DNA of 64,000 bases from Hydrogenophilus sp. (GCA_020725265.1 DYFK01000011.1:62001-126000), one strand, 5' to 3'. Positions 1 through 10,856 are shown, numbered from the stretch's first letter. Notes: a model not told the origin generated them from the sequence alone. Numbers and translations: made by a program.

Positions 1-1
1 C

Positions 2-1267
<1,266 letters not shown>

Positions 1268-1302
1268 GCCCGGAGACTACGCCCGGAAGCGGATGGCCTG
1301 GC

Positions 1303-2931
1303 TCAGCCGCGACGATTGCCGCCGGCGACCATCCGGTACTCGAACAGCCGGCATTCGAGCGGGCCGTTGAACAACGGCACGCGCCGGCTGGCGGCCAGGC
1401 CGATGCGCTTGGGCAGTTCCGGATCGGCCGACAGCAGCCAGGCGGTCCAGCCCGGGAAATGCTGTTTCAGGTTATCGCCGACGGCTTCGTAGAAGGCGCC
1501 GGGATCATCGATTTCCAGACGCACGCCATAGGGCGGGTTGCTGACGATCACGCCGCTCGGCGCGGGCGGATCGACGTTGAGGAAATCGGCTTCCATGACG
1601 CGCACGCAGTCGAGCAGCCCGGCCGCCTTCAGGTTGAGGCCGGCCGCGCGGATCATGTCCGGGTCGATGTCGGAACCGTAGATCGGTAGCGGCCGCCGCT
1701 CCAGCGCCGCCGCCTCGGCGTTCTTGCGCAGGCGCGCCCAGGCGACCCGGTCGAAGTCCCTGAGATTCTCGAACGCGAAATGGCGGGCCAGGCCCGGCGC
1801 GATGTTGAGCGCGATCATGGCCGCTTCCAGCAACAACGTGCCGCCGCCCATCATCGGATCGTAGAGCGGCGTGTCCGGCGTCCAGCCGGACAGCCGAAGC
1901 ATGCCGGCGGCGAGGTTCTCGTTGAGCGGCGCCGCCGCCGCCTGCACCCGGTAGCCGCGCCGGTTGAGCGGCTCGCCGGACAGGTCGAGGTAGAGGGTGT
2001 AACGATCCGTGCTCAGGAACAGCGTCAGCGGCACGTCGGGATGCCGGGTATCGACGCTCGGACGCTCGTCCATGACCTGGCGGAAGCGGTCGCAGACCGC
2101 GTCCTTGACCCGGAGACTGACGAAATTGAGGCTTTTCAGCGGGCTGTTCTTGCCGACCGTGGTCACCGCCAGGGTGCGCGTCACCTCGAACAGCGCCGGC
2201 CAGTCGACCGCCAGCGCCGCCTGGTAGAGGTCTTCCTCGCGCTGGTAACGGCCTTCCGCCAGCCGGCGCAGGACGCGAATGGCGAGCCGGCTCCACAGAT
2301 TGACCTTCCAGCCGAGTTCGGCATCGCCGGTGAAGGCAACGCCCCCGGAGGCGGGCACCGGATCGGCGGCACCCAGGTCGGTCAACTCCAGCACCAGCTC
2401 GGGCTCCAGGCCGCGCGGGCAGGACGCGAAATACTGGTGCGTCCGCTGGGTCGCGACCCGCGCTGACCGATCCGGCCTGTTGTCCGGCCTGTTGCCTGGT
2501 CTGTTATCCGGCTTGCTGTCCGGCAGCGGTCGACGCCGGCTATCCGCCGGCGCGGGCCGGGGCGCGCGGGTTGGCGCGGCGTCGGTCCGCGCCGGACGCT
2601 TGCGCGGCTCGGCGGCCGGATCGGCCTTGACCGGGCGGCCGGAGCGGTTCAGGCGGCCGGGCATTTCGGCGGTGGCCGTCCGTCGACGTGGAGCATCCTC
2701 CGTCGGCGCCGCCGGGCCACGCTTGCCGGCGCGCGGCGCGCGCGTGGTCGGCGCTTCGGCGGCGGTTGGCTTGTCGGTGGCGGCCTTGCTCGCCAGGCTC
2801 GGGCGCGGGCGCGGGTTGTGGCGGCCACGCACCGGCGGCCGCCCCGGCTGAACTTGCTTTTCTCCCCCGGCATCGGGTTTGATGCGCAGGGTGTTGCGTT
2901 TGGGTTTATCCGATGGAGAAGACAAGGGCAT
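1303..2931 (-). CDS. THUMP-domain class I SAM-dependent RNA methyltransferase (RlmL-type) with basic N-terminal tail
   Basis: Predicted to methylate guanine N2 in 23S rRNA, by similarity of its core to the first half of RlmL. The 542-residue protein has about 165 N-terminal residues rich in Arg, Pro, Ala and Lys (low complexity, probably disordered), then a THUMP-like RNA-binding region beginning near THQYFASCPRGLEP, then a methyltransferase fold with DPMMGGGTLLLEA and the catalytic NPPYGVRLE motif. The second (RlmK) half of E. coli RlmKL is absent. The ATG at 2931 lies inside the 5' end of the divergent thioredoxin-like gene, so the two genes overlap at their starts by 19 bases. A TTG two codons in has better spacing from the GAGGA site and is an alternative start. 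Exact target base is inferred, not shown. Confidence 0.88.
   Translation of the reverse strand: MPLSSPSDKPKRNTLRIKPDAGGEKQVQPGRPPVRGRHNPRPRPSLASKAATDKPTAAEAPTTRAPRAGKRGPAAPTEDAPRRRTATAEMPGRLNRSGRPVKADPAAEPRKRPARTDAAPTRAPRPAPADSRRRPLPDSKPDNRPGNRPDNRPDRSARVATQRTHQYFASCPRGLEPELVLELTDLGAADPVPASGGVAFTGDAELGWKVNLWSRLAIRVLRRLAEGRYQREEDLYQAALAVDWPALFEVTRTLAVTTVGKNSPLKSLNFVSLRVKDAVCDRFRQVMDERPSVDTRHPDVPLTLFLSTDRYTLYLDLSGEPLNRRGYRVQAAAAPLNENLAAGMLRLSGWTPDTPLYDPMMGGGTLLLEAAMIALNIAPGLARHFAFENLRDFDRVAWARLRKNAEAAALERRPLPIYGSDIDPDMIRAAGLNLKAAGLLDCVRVMEADFLNVDPPAPSGVIVSNPPYGVRLEIDDPGAFYEAVGDNLKQHFPGWTAWLLSADPELPKRIGLAASRRVPLFNGPLECRLFEYRMVAGGNRRG
2473..2530 (-). repeat. 12-base tandem repeats in the methyltransferase tail
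   Basis: About four imperfect copies of a 12-base unit related to CTGTTGTCCGGC encode NRPGNRPDNRPDR-like tetrapeptide repeats in the basic tail. Such repeats can change copy number without shifting the frame. Confidence 0.7.
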
Positions 2932-3434
2932 TCCTCAAGAAACTGGTTCCCAGCCCGGTCACGGCGATCCTGATCGGGCTGATCGTGTATCTCTGGTTCC
3001 GGCCGCCGGCGTTCGTCGACGACCTCGCCGATCCGGCGCCGGCGGTGCCGGAACTCGCCGAACTGCGCGGCAAGGTGGTGCTGGTCAACTTCTGGGCGAC
3101 CTGGTGCCCGTATTGCCGGCACGAGATGCCGGCCATGCAGGCGTTCTACCGCGATCACCAGGCGCGCGGGTTCGAGATTGTCGCCTACAGCATCGACGAA
3201 ACCCAAGCCGAGGTCGACACCTTCATGCGCGACAAGGGCTATACCTTCCCGGCGCCACTGGCGACGCGGGCGGTGATCGAAGCATTCGGCGGGGTGTCGC
3301 GGGTACCGCTGTCGTTCGTCGTCGATCGCGACGGCGTCATCCGCCACCGCATCGCCGGCCAGGTCCACGCCGGCCGGCTCGACGATCTGATCAGTCCGCT
3401 GCTGGCGGCGCCGGCTCCGGGCGCGACTCGCTGA
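2913..3434 (+). CDS. Membrane-anchored thioredoxin-like protein (TlpA/ResA type)
   Basis: A 173-residue thiol-disulphide oxidoreductase, probably facing the periplasm. Residues 15-32 form an uncleaved hydrophobic anchor, followed by a thioredoxin fold with active site W64-C65-P-Y-C68 and the cis-proline region SRVPLSFVVDRDG. TlpA/ResA proteins reduce disulphides, often of apocytochrome c or other exported proteins; the substrate here is unknown. The start codon lies inside the divergent methyltransferase gene and has no strong ribosome site, so the exact start is less sure. Its 3' end overlaps the convergent DinB gene by 44 bases. Confidence 0.88.
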   Translation: MEKTRAFLKKLVPSPVTAILIGLIVYLWFRPPAFVDDLADPAPAVPELAELRGKVVLVNFWATWCPYCRHEMPAMQAFYRDHQARGFEIVAYSIDETQAEVDTFMRDKGYTFPAPLATRAVIEAFGGVSRVPLSFVVDRDGVIRHRIAGQVHAGRLDDLISPLLAAPAPGATR

Positions 3435-3939
3435 GCAGCCGCTCCATCTCGCGCCGGTAGTAGACGAAATCCATCTCCGGACAAGGCGCGCCCAGGCGGG
3501 TGGCGACCGCCGAAATCTGGCCGCGATGGTGCGCGTAATGGGTGAACAGGTGGGTCAGCGCGTCGCGCACCCACATGATGCGCGGCTTGCCGTCACCGCC
3601 GCGGAAGGCGATCTGGTCATCGTAGAACTCCGGCACCTGCGCCTCGATCCAGCCTTGCAGCTTGCGGGTTTCCCGGCGCAGCGCGGTTTTCAGTTCACGC
3701 CAGTCCGGGTTGTGGATGATCTTGTAATCGACCTCCGGCGTCTCGCCACGCAGCCGCGCCAACCAGACCTGACTGACCACCAGCATGTGGTCGACGGTGT
3801 GATGGATGCTCCGGAAGAACAGGCCATGGTCGCCGGCGATGGCTTCCTCGTTGAGATGATCGAGCGAGCTGAACAGGACTTCGTTGGCCCAGTGCTGATA
3901 ATCGGCCTGGATCACGTAATAGCTTTTCCAGGTGTACAT
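3391..3939 (-). CDS. DinB family protein
   Basis: A 182-residue helical protein of the DinB/YfiT metalloprotein superfamily. The family signature is seen in FFRSIHHTVDHMLVVSQVWLA near the N-terminus (His of the first metal site) and THYAHHRGQI near residue 140, which supplies further His ligands. Members are four-helix bundles that bind a divalent metal; some are thiol-dependent transferases, but the role of this one cannot be read from sequence. The start at 3939 (MYTWKSYY) is preceded by GGGAGA and gives a family-typical length; an open frame extends upstream but crosses into the apbE gene. It follows apbE by 23 bases and may be co-transcribed with the glutathione operon. Confidence 0.88.
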   Translation of the reverse strand: MYTWKSYYVIQADYQHWANEVLFSSLDHLNEEAIAGDHGLFFRSIHHTVDHMLVVSQVWLARLRGETPEVDYKIIHNPDWRELKTALRRETRKLQGWIEAQVPEFYDDQIAFRGGDGKPRIMWVRDALTHLFTHYAHHRGQISAVATRLGAPCPEMDFVYYRREMERLLSESRPEPAPPAAD

Positions 3940-3962
3940 GCGGCATCTCCCGTGCGCGTGAG

Positions 3963-5021
3963 TTAATCGATGATCCGGATGGCGGGCGCGGGTTCCGGCC
4001 AACGCAGCCGCGCGTGCAGCGCGCGCGTGACCTGGATGCCGCCATCGGCGCCAATATACAGCGCTTCGGCGATTCCCATCCGGGTCGCCATCGCGCGCCA
4101 GCCGCCGGAGCCGGCGATGAACACCGGCTTGCTGGCGACATCGGACAGGGTGCCGGCGCCGGCGCCGGCCGCGATCACGGTCGCCGCCTGGGTGTGCTGG
4201 ACCGGCTGGCCGTCGCGCGGATCGATCAGGTGGCAATAACGCCGGCCGTCGACCTCGAAATAACGTTGGTAGTCACCCGAGGTGCCGATCGCCTCGCCGT
4301 CACGCAATTCCAGGGTCGCCAGCGCGCCGGCGCGGCGCGGGTGCTGGATGCCCACCGTCCACGGTTTTCCGCCTTTGTCGCCCAGCGCAAGGATGTTGCC
4401 GCCGATGTTGATCAGGGCGTTGTCGATACCCGCCGCGCGCAGGCTGGCGGCGGCGCGGTCGAGCGCATGGCCCTTGGCGTAGCCGCCCAGATCCAGACGG
4501 ACCGCCGGATTGGCGCCGATCAGCGTGTCGCCCTCGAAGCGCAGGTCGGCCATGCTCGGCGCCGCCGCCACCAGACGCGCGACCTCGGCCGGATCGGGCA
4601 GGCGCGGCGCGTACTGGTCGTCATGGAAGCCCCAGAGCCGGACCAGGTTGCCGATGGCCGGATTGAACAGGCCGTCGCCCCGGATCGACATGGCCCGGGC
4701 ATCGCGCAGTATCGCCGCCAGCTCCGGCGACAGCGACACGCGCGCCGGGTTGGCCGGCGTCGCCCGCGCCAGCGCCGCGTTGACCTGGTCCAGCTCGCCC
4801 GGCTGCCAGGCGTGCAGGCTTTGGTGCATCCGGTCGAACTCGCGCAGTACCTGGTCGGTGGCGGCGCGCGCCCTGGGCTCGTCGACGCCGGCGATGGTGA
4901 CCTCGACCAGGGTGCCGAACACGTAGGCCTGCTGCCGGTACGGCCGTTCGCCACAGGCCGACAGCCAAAGCAGCGCGACCAGCGCCAGCACGCCGGCCAG
5001 ACCGCGCTGGCGACGGTTCAC
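3963..5021 (-). CDS. apbE: FAD:protein FMN transferase, lipoprotein
   Basis: ApbE attaches FMN through a phosphoester to Thr or Ser of target flavoproteins (for example Na-NQR, RNF or FMN-bind domain proteins) in the periplasm, using FAD and Mg. The 352-residue protein has a lipoprotein signal ending LSAC (Cys22), then core motifs [34 protein letters not shown] and the DPRDGQP loop with the following T-rich site, all typical of the family. The start is a GTG at 5021 that overlaps the gshB stop as GTGA, so translation is coupled. It is the last gene of gshA-gshB-apbE. No obvious flavoprotein target is adjacent. Confidence 0.92.
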   Translation of the reverse strand: MNRRQRGLAGVLALVALLWLSACGERPYRQQAYVFGTLVEVTIAGVDEPRARAATDQVLREFDRMHQSLHAWQPGELDQVNAALARATPANPARVSLSPELAAILRDARAMSIRGDGLFNPAIGNLVRLWGFHDDQYAPRLPDPAEVARLVAAAPSMADLRFEGDTLIGANPAVRLDLGGYAKGHALDRAAASLRAAGIDNALINIGGNILALGDKGGKPWTVGIQHPRRAGALATLELRDGEAIGTSGDYQRYFEVDGRRYCHLIDPRDGQPVQHTQAATVIAAGAGAGTLSDVASKPVFIAGSGGWRAMATRMGIAEALYIGADGGIQVTRALHARLRWPEPAPAIRIID

Positions 5022-5965
5022 GCCACCGCTCCGAGCCGCCCTTCCAGCGCGTCGAGGAAACGGGCGGCGACGTCGAAGCCGGTCTGGTCGGTGATTTCGC
5101 GGAAGCAGGTCGGACTGGTGACGTTGACCTCGGTGAGCCGGTCGCCGATGACATCGAGGCCGACCAGCAGCAGGCCGGCCGCCTTCAGGGTCGGCCCGAG
5201 CGCCTCGGCGATCTCGCGGTCGCGCGCCGACAGCGGCCGCGCCACGCCGGTGCCGCCGGCGGCCAGATTGCCGCGCGTCTCGCCCTCGGCCGGAATGCGC
5301 GCCAGGCAATAGGGCACCGGCTCGCCGTCGATCACCAGCACGCGCTTGTCGCCGTCGACGATCTCCGGCAGGTAGCGCTGCGCCATCACCGTCTCGGCGC
5401 CGTGGCGGGTGGCGGTCTCCAGGATCGCGCCCAGATTGGGATCGCCCGGCCGCAGCCGGAAGATGCCGGCGCCGCCCATGGCGTCGAGCGGCTTGACGAT
5501 GATGTCGCCGTGCTCGGCGAGGAATGCCCGGATCTGGCCGGCATCGGCGCTGACCAGCGTGGGCGCGATGAAATCGGGAAAGCGCGCGATCGCCAGCTTC
5601 TCGTTGAAATCGCGCAGCGCCGACGGCCGGTTGAACACCCGCGCGCCTTCGCGCTCGGCCATCTCCAGCAGCCAGGTCGCGGTCAGATAGCCTTGATCGA
5701 AGGGCGGATCCTTGCGCATCAGCACCGCGTCGAAGCCGGCCAGTTCGCGCCATTCCGATCCGCCACGCGCGAACCAGGGATCACCGCCGGCAAGCATGAC
5801 GGCGGCGCAACAGCCGAACACGCGGCCGCCACGCCAGGCCAGACCGCCGGCCTCCATCGCGTACAGGCGATGACCGCGCCGGTCGGCCTCGGCCATCATG
5901 GCGTAGGTCGAATCCTTGTGGACCTTGAAGGATTCCAGCGGATCGGCGATGAACAGCAGGTTCAT
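5018..5965 (-). CDS. gshB: Glutathione synthetase
   Basis: Joins gamma-glutamylcysteine and glycine with ATP, the second step of glutathione synthesis in the cytoplasm. The 315-residue protein has the GshB N-terminal domain ([20 protein letters not shown]) and an ATP-grasp domain with [16 protein letters not shown], the [16 protein letters not shown] segment, [16 protein letters not shown] (glycine-rich loop) and metal-binding EVNVTSPT. Length and motifs match the E. coli family. It starts at 5965 in an ATGA overlap with gshA and ends in a GTGA overlap with apbE, showing a tightly coupled operon. Confidence 0.97.
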   Translation of the reverse strand: MNLLFIADPLESFKVHKDSTYAMMAEADRRGHRLYAMEAGGLAWRGGRVFGCCAAVMLAGGDPWFARGGSEWRELAGFDAVLMRKDPPFDQGYLTATWLLEMAEREGARVFNRPSALRDFNEKLAIARFPDFIAPTLVSADAGQIRAFLAEHGDIIVKPLDAMGGAGIFRLRPGDPNLGAILETATRHGAETVMAQRYLPEIVDGDKRVLVIDGEPVPYCLARIPAEGETRGNLAAGGTGVARPLSARDREIAEALGPTLKAAGLLLVGLDVIGDRLTEVNVTSPTCFREITDQTGFDVAARFLDALEGRLGAVA

Positions 5966-7263
5966 GCCCGCTCCGGATCGGTCTGTTCCAGTTCGATCGC
6001 CGCCGCCAGCGCGGCCAGCCGGGCGAGCACGCCGTAGGTGTAGAAGCGGTTGACCGGCGCGTCCGGACGCAGGCCGCAATCGCAGAAGCTGCCGGCTTCG
6101 TCGAAGGCGAGCGGGACGAAGTGCATGCCTGGCGAGTTCAGATTCTCGTCGGCGCCGCGGCCGGTATGGACGCGGTAAAAGCCGCCGATGACGAAGTGGT
6201 CGATCATGTAGACGACCGGCTCGGCGACCGCCTCGTTGATGCTCTCGAAGGTGTGCACGCCCTCCTGCACCAGCACCTGGGTGACTTCCAGGCCTTCCTT
6301 GACCACCGCCATCTTGTTGCGCTGCTTGCGGTTGAGGTCGCGCACGTCGTCCGGCGACTTGACCGTCATGATGCCCATGCCATAGGTGCCGGCATCCGCC
6401 TTGACGATGACGTAGGGGGCCTTGTCGATGCCGTATTCCGCGTATTTGACCCGGATTTTCCGGAGCACCTCGGCGACGTGTTCGGCCAGGCAATCCTCGC
6501 CCGGTTTCGCGTCGGCGCCGCGGGCCTGGAAATTCACCTCGACGCAATTGGCGTGATAGGGATTGATCAGCCAGGGATCGATGCCGATCAGGCCGGCGAA
6601 TTCGCGCGCGATCCGGTCATAGGCGGCGAAATGGTTGGACTTGCGCCGGGTCGCCCAGCCGGCGTGCAACGGCGGCAACATGGTCTGGGCCGGGTCCAGT
6701 CCTTTCAGGATGTCGGGCGCGCCGGCCGAGAGGTCGTTGTTGAGCAGGATCGAGCAGGGATCGAAATCGTCCAGATGCAGGCGGTCGCCGCTCCGGCGCA
6801 CCGGTTCGAGCAACAGCTCGCCACCGTCCGGCAGATCCAGCCGGAGCGGTTCGACCAGATCCGGAATCAGGCTGCCGAAACGCACGCTCAACCCGGTCTT
6901 GCGGATGATGTCGGCGAGCGCGGCGACATTGCGCAGATAGAACAGGTTGCGGGTGTGATTTTCCGGAATGATCAGGAAACGGCGGGCGTCGCCGCACATC
7001 TTCTCCACCGCCACCTGGGCGGCCTGCACCGCCAGCGGCGCGAAATCCGGATTCAGGTTGTTGAAGCCACCGGGGAACAGGTTGGTGTCGACCGGCGCCA
7101 GCTTGAAGCCGGCGTTGCGCAGGTCGACCGAGCTGTAGAACGGCGCCGCGTGCGCCATCCACTGCCGGCGGAACCAGTGCTCGATATCCGGCTGGGCGTC
7201 GATGACGTGGCGTTCGAGGTCGAGCAGGGGGCCGGTGAGCGCGGTGGTGAGGTGGGGAACCAT
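5962..7263 (-). CDS. gshA: Glutamate-cysteine ligase, Acidithiobacillus-type
   Basis: Makes gamma-glutamylcysteine from glutamate, cysteine and ATP, the first and usually rate-limiting step of glutathione synthesis. The 433 residues do not resemble E. coli GshA but match the separate family first described from Acidithiobacillus ferrooxidans and common in betaproteobacteria: [37 protein letters not shown], and an ATP-grasp-like part with [16 protein letters not shown]. Its stop overlaps the gshB start (ATGA). The start [11 protein letters not shown] at 7263 is chosen by family alignment; the ribosome site is weak. An in-frame extension upstream overlaps the pilin gene and is rejected. Confidence 0.93.
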   Translation of the reverse strand: MVPHLTTALTGPLLDLERHVIDAQPDIEHWFRRQWMAHAAPFYSSVDLRNAGFKLAPVDTNLFPGGFNNLNPDFAPLAVQAAQVAVEKMCGDARRFLIIPENHTRNLFYLRNVAALADIIRKTGLSVRFGSLIPDLVEPLRLDLPDGGELLLEPVRRSGDRLHLDDFDPCSILLNNDLSAGAPDILKGLDPAQTMLPPLHAGWATRRKSNHFAAYDRIAREFAGLIGIDPWLINPYHANCVEVNFQARGADAKPGEDCLAEHVAEVLRKIRVKYAEYGIDKAPYVIVKADAGTYGMGIMTVKSPDDVRDLNRKQRNKMAVVKEGLEVTQVLVQEGVHTFESINEAVAEPVVYMIDHFVIGGFYRVHTGRGADENLNSPGMHFVPLAFDEAGSFCDCGLRPDAPVNRFYTYGVLARLAALAAAIELEQTDPERA

Positions 7264-7318
7264 GAGGCGAACGGCTGATGAAAACCCGAGTTTACCGCCC
7301 GCCGCGCCGGACGGTCGT

Positions 7319-7783
7319 TCAGCAGCCGGTGTCGATCCGGGTGATGACCGGCGGGGTGGCGGCGTCGGTGGCCCCGCTATAGGTGACGGTGCAGGCGCCG
7401 ACGTCGCCGCCCCGGATTTGCAGGGTGACGACGCCATCGTCGATGCCGATCGTAAGGTCGGCGGCAGCCTCCAGACCGGCGGCGGCGACGATGCCGCCAA
7501 CGGCGCCAGCCGGATAGCCGTATGCCAGCTCGACCCGGGTGCCGTTGATGTCCAGATACTGGCCGGAAGCAGCGTTCATGCCCAGCACCAGCGCTTCGGA
7601 ATGGGCGATGGTGGAGGCCGCGCGCACCTCGCCGTGGAGGTCGACCACCCGCTCCCGACGCGCATCGGCGCGCAGGTCGAGGAACCGGGGCAGGGCAATG
7701 GCGGCCAGGATGCCAAGAATGACGACGACCATGGCCAATTCGATCATGGTGAAACCCGGTTGGCCCGGGCGCGCTGGAATCAT
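7319..7783 (-). CDS. Type IV pilin-like protein (orphan pseudopilin)
   Basis: A 154-residue prepilin. Residues 1-12 are a short leader ending in G, then the class III signal FTMIEL with Glu5 of the mature protein and a long hydrophobic helix (about 13-33), so it should be processed by prepilin peptidase and assembled into, or onto, a pilus or pseudopilus. The C-terminal part is a small globular domain with two Cys near the end (ACTVTY and TGC), which could form the disulphide typical of pilins. The start at 7783 is backed by AGGAAG. It stands alone, 56 bases before gshA and divergent from trmL, about 20 kb from the type II secretion genes, so its machine is unknown; MSHA-like pilin is another possibility. 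Confidence 0.85.
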   Translation of the reverse strand: MIPARPGQPGFTMIELAMVVVILGILAAIALPRFLDLRADARRERVVDLHGEVRAASTIAHSEALVLGMNAASGQYLDINGTRVELAYGYPAGAVGGIVAAAGLEAAADLTIGIDDGVVTLQIRGGDVGACTVTYSGATDAATPPVITRIDTGC

Positions 7784-7946
7784 GGCGATCTTCCTATCGA
7801 AACGGGCTTTGCCGCGAGATTACGGCAAAGCAGCGCGCGCCGGTGTCGCGAAATCTTGCGAACCTTCCGTTCCCCCGGACGGTCGGAGCCGCGTCACCAA
7901 TGATCCCGGGGTAAATTACCGGCCGGATCCCGCCGCCTCCGCAACC

Positions 7947-8411
7947 ATGTTTGAAATCGTCCTGGTCCACCCGGAAATCCCGCCCAACACCGGCAATGTC
8001 ATCCGCCTGGCCGCCAACACCGGCTGCCGGCTGCATCTGGTGCGTCCGCTCGGCTTCGATCTGAGCGACAAGAACCTGCGTCGCGCCGGCCTCGATTACC
8101 ACGAATACGCCGAGCTGCGCGTGCATGACGACTGGCCGGCATTGCGCGCGGAACTGGCCGGCCGACGGCTGTTCGCGTTCACCACGAAAGCCGCTCGCGG
8201 CCTCGCCGAGGCCCGTTTCGAGGCCGGCGACGCGCTGGTGTTCGGCCCGGAAACGCGCGGACTGGATGCTGAGCTGCTCGCCGGCTTCCCGCCCGAGACC
8301 CGCCTGCGCCTGCCGATGCGGCCAGGCCAGCGCAGCCTGAACCTGTCCAACGCCGTGGCGGTGGTGGTGTTCGAGGCCTGGCGCCAGCACGGCTATGCCG
8401 GCGGCGTCTGA
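7947..8411 (+). CDS. trmL: tRNA (cytidine(34)-2'-O)-methyltransferase
   Basis: TrmL methylates the 2'-OH of the wobble base in certain tRNA-Leu species using S-adenosylmethionine. The 154-residue protein is a minimal SPOUT enzyme with motif 1 HPEIPPNTGNVIRLAANTG, motif 2 FGPETRGLD and motif 3 RSLNLSNAVAVVVFE, which together form the trefoil-knot cofactor site. Length is normal for TrmL (about 155). It is the first of a run of plus-strand genes, followed at 67 bases by a TPR protein and then yggX and ubiE. Confidence 0.95.
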   Translation: MFEIVLVHPEIPPNTGNVIRLAANTGCRLHLVRPLGFDLSDKNLRRAGLDYHEYAELRVHDDWPALRAELAGRRLFAFTTKAARGLAEARFEAGDALVFGPETRGLDAELLAGFPPETRLRLPMRPGQRSLNLSNAVAVVVFEAWRQHGYAGGV

Positions 8412-8478
8412 CCGCCACCTTGCATTGACCATTGCCGCCCCCATCCTGGTCTTTCCCCGATATCGTCGCGAGACCGCC

Positions 8479-8808
8479 ATGAGCGCGCTGGAAACCTTCG
8501 AAAAGCTGCTGACCCAGGGCAAGGACAACGCCCTGCTCCGCTATTCGCTCGGCAACGAACATCTGAAACTCGGCAATGCCGACGCGGCGGTCGCGCACCT
8601 GCGCGCGGCGCTGGCCTTCGACGCCGGTTATTCGGCCGCCTGGAAGCTGCTCGGCAAGGCCCTGGTCGAAGCCGGCGATCAGGCCGGGGCGCTGGCCGCC
8701 TACCGCCAGGGCATCGCCACCGCCGAGGCCCGCGGCGACATCCAGGCGGCCCGGGAAATGACCGTGTTCGCGAAGCGTGTCGAGAAGCAACTGAACGACG
8801 CCGGCTGA
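8479..8808 (+). CDS. Small tetratricopeptide-repeat protein
   Basis: A 109-residue protein made of about three TPR helix pairs: ALLRYSLGNEHLKLGNADAAVAHLRAA matches the first, SAAWKLLGKALVEAGDQAGALAAYRQG the second (in two pieces of the consensus W-LG-Y-G-A-Y-A-P). TPRs are protein-protein scaffolds, so it probably binds a partner in the cytoplasm; there is no signal peptide. Short TPR proteins of this form are often found beside yggX or trmL in betaproteobacteria, but the partner is not known. The start MSALETFEKLL is chosen because it begins the first helix; the upstream open frame overlaps trmL. Confidence 0.82.
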   Translation: MSALETFEKLLTQGKDNALLRYSLGNEHLKLGNADAAVAHLRAALAFDAGYSAAWKLLGKALVEAGDQAGALAAYRQGIATAEARGDIQAAREMTVFAKRVEKQLNDAG

Positions 8809-8877
8809 CGCGCTGATGACCCCACGCCGGCCTTCGGCTACCATCCCCATCCATTTTTCGCCAACAGGAGCAAGCAC

Positions 8878-9144
8878 ATGGCCCGCACGGTCAACTGCGT
8901 GAAGCTCGGCCGCGAGGCCGAGGGTCTGGACTTTCCACCACTGCCCGGCGAACTCGGCAAGCGCGTGTTCGAGAACATTTCCAAGGAAGCCTGGCAGGGC
9001 TGGATCAAGTTGCAGACCATGATCATCAACGAGAACCGACTCAACCTTGCCGATGCCCAGCACCGCAAGTACCTGATGGAACAGGCGGAAAAGTATTTCT
9101 TCGGCGAGGGCGTCGGCGCTCCCGAAGGCTTCCGTCCGCATTGA
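8878..9144 (+). CDS. yggX: Probable Fe(2+)-trafficking protein YggX
   Basis: An 88-residue YggX-family protein, linked in enterobacteria to protection of iron-sulphur clusters from oxidative damage and to iron handling. The conserved N-terminal Cys ([10 protein letters not shown]), [15 protein letters not shown], the [14 protein letters not shown] core helix and the C-terminal FFGEG region are all present and the length is normal. A good ribosome site (AACAGGAGC) precedes the ATG. It sits 10 bases before ubiE, so the two are likely co-translated. Confidence 0.95.
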   Translation: MARTVNCVKLGREAEGLDFPPLPGELGKRVFENISKEAWQGWIKLQTMIINENRLNLADAQHRKYLMEQAEKYFFGEGVGAPEGFRPH

Positions 9145-9154
9145 TCGGCGGACC

Positions 9155-9895
9155 ATGACCGACAAGCGGACCCATTTCGGCTTCGAGACCGTCGCCGAGC
9201 ACGAAAAGGCACGCAAGGTCGCCGAGGTCTTCCATTCCGTGGCGGACCGCTACGACGTCATGAACGACCTCATGTCGATGGGCCTGCACCGGGTCTGGAA
9301 GCGTTTCCTGGCGTTGCACGCGCGCGTGCGGCCGGGCGCCCGGATCCTGGACATCGCCGGCGGCACCGGTGATGTCGCCCGCCTGCTCGCGGAGGAGGCC
9401 GGCCCGACCGGCGAGGTCTGGCTGACCGACATCAACGGCTCCATGCTCGGCGTCGGTCGCGACCGCATGCTCGACCGCGGTCTGGTGCTGCCGGTGGCGC
9501 AATGCGACGCCGAGAAACTGCCGTTCCCGAGCGATCATTTCGATCTGGTCACGGTCGCCTTCGGCCTGCGCAACATGACCCACAAGGAAGACGCGCTGGC
9601 CGAGATGCGGCGCGTGCTGAAACCCGGTGGCAGACTCATGGTGCTGGAATTCTCCAAGGTCTGGAAACCGCTGGCGCCACTCTATGACCTGTATTCCTTC
9701 CAGTTGCTGCCGCGCATGGGCGAGCTGGTCGCCAAGGATGCCGACAGCTATCGCTACCTCGCCGAATCGATCCGCATGCATCCGGACCAGGAGACGCTGA
9801 AGGCCATGATGGAGTCGGTCGGCTTCCGCCGGGTCGACTACTTCAACATGACCGTCGGCGTGGTCGCCCTGCACGTCGGCCACAAGCTCGACTGA
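9155..9895 (+). CDS. ubiE: Ubiquinone/menaquinone biosynthesis C-methyltransferase
   Basis: UbiE performs the C-methylation step in ubiquinone (and menaquinone, if made) synthesis using S-adenosylmethionine; its product feeds the complex I encoded later in this window. The 246 residues contain [21 protein letters not shown] motif [13 protein letters not shown], the family signature [25 protein letters not shown] and the C-terminal [15 protein letters not shown]. Length agrees with the E. coli enzyme (251). Confidence 0.96.
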   Translation: MTDKRTHFGFETVAEHEKARKVAEVFHSVADRYDVMNDLMSMGLHRVWKRFLALHARVRPGARILDIAGGTGDVARLLAEEAGPTGEVWLTDINGSMLGVGRDRMLDRGLVLPVAQCDAEKLPFPSDHFDLVTVAFGLRNMTHKEDALAEMRRVLKPGGRLMVLEFSKVWKPLAPLYDLYSFQLLPRMGELVAKDADSYRYLAESIRMHPDQETLKAMMESVGFRRVDYFNMTVGVVALHVGHKLD

Positions 9896-10032
9896 CCGGC
9901 GCGCGCGCCTGGCGCGCATGCCCCTTGCCGGCCCGGGGTTGAATCTGGCGCCGGCGCCCGGACAATTTCCCCATCCCCGTCATGGCCCGGCATCGCCGGG
10001 TGTGTGTTTTCCGTCCCTTAGCCGAGGTTTTC

Positions 10033-10845
10033 TTGGACGCTCACGCCCTTGCTCCCGAAGAGCATTTCATCCGGAACGAACCCTATTACCAACCGATCGG
10101 CAATGAGATCGCGATCTTCGAGGCCGCCTACCGGCACCGGCTGCCGGTGTTGTTGAAAGGTCCTACCGGCTGTGGCAAGACCCGCTTCATGGAATACATG
10201 GCCTGGCGCCTGAAGCGGCCGCTGATCACGGTGTCCTGCCATGACGACCTGACCGCCTCCGACCTGGTCGGCCGCTATCTGGTCAAGGCCGGCGAAACGG
10301 TCTGGGTGGACGGCCCGCTGACGCGCGCGGTCCGGGTGGGGGGCATCTGTTATCTCGACGAGATTGTCGAGGCGCGCAAGGACACCATGGTGGTGATTCA
10401 TCCGCTCGCCGACGACCGCCGCACGCTGCCCATGGAAAAACTGGGCCAGTTGCTGGAAGCGTCCGACGATTTCTGCCTGGCGATTTCCTACAACCCCGGC
10501 TACCAGAGCGTGCTCAAGGATCTCAAGCAATCGACACGGCAACGTTTCGTCGCGCTGGAGTTCGATTACCCGGCGGCGGAACTGGAACGCAAGATCGTCG
10601 CCAACGAATCCGGCGTCGACCCGACCATGGCCGACAAGCTGGTGAAGTTCGCGCGCATGACCCGCAACCTCAAGGGCAGTGGCCTGGAGGAAGGCGCCTC
10701 GACCCGCCTGCTGGTGCATGCCGGCAAGCTGATCAACGGCGGCATCGATCCGGTGACGGCATGCCGGAGCGCGGTCGCGCAGGCGGTCACCGACGATGCC
10801 GACATGCTGGCGGCGATCCAGGAACTGTCCTCCTCGGTATTCTGA
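10033..10845 (+). CDS. cbbQ: CbbQ/NirQ/NorQ-type MoxR AAA+ ATPase
   Basis: A 270-residue AAA+ ATPase of the CbbQ/NorQ family. With a VWA partner these proteins remodel and activate target enzymes: RuBisCO for CbbQ-CbbO, nitric oxide reductase for NorQ-NorD. Walker A GPTGCGKT is at 43-50, Walker B is in [12 protein letters not shown], sensor region AISYNPGYQ and the C-terminal [16 protein letters not shown] follow. The best start is a TTG at 10033 with GAGG five bases upstream, giving the usual CbbQ length; an ATG at 9982 is the alternative. The cbbO-type gene follows after 11 bases. The choice of CbbQ over NorQ rests on overall resemblance, and neither target enzyme is in the window. Confidence 0.88.
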   Translation: MDAHALAPEEHFIRNEPYYQPIGNEIAIFEAAYRHRLPVLLKGPTGCGKTRFMEYMAWRLKRPLITVSCHDDLTASDLVGRYLVKAGETVWVDGPLTRAVRVGGICYLDEIVEARKDTMVVIHPLADDRRTLPMEKLGQLLEASDDFCLAISYNPGYQSVLKDLKQSTRQRFVALEFDYPAAELERKIVANESGVDPTMADKLVKFARMTRNLKGSGLEEGASTRLLVHAGKLINGGIDPVTACRSAVAQAVTDDADMLAAIQELSSSVF

Positions 10846-10856
10846 GTTCGCCACCC

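Noticed and set aside
9982-10032. ATG at 9982 as the start of the CbbQ-type gene
   Set aside because: It adds 17 residues with no match to the family and no ribosome site, while the TTG at 10033 has GAGG at good spacing.
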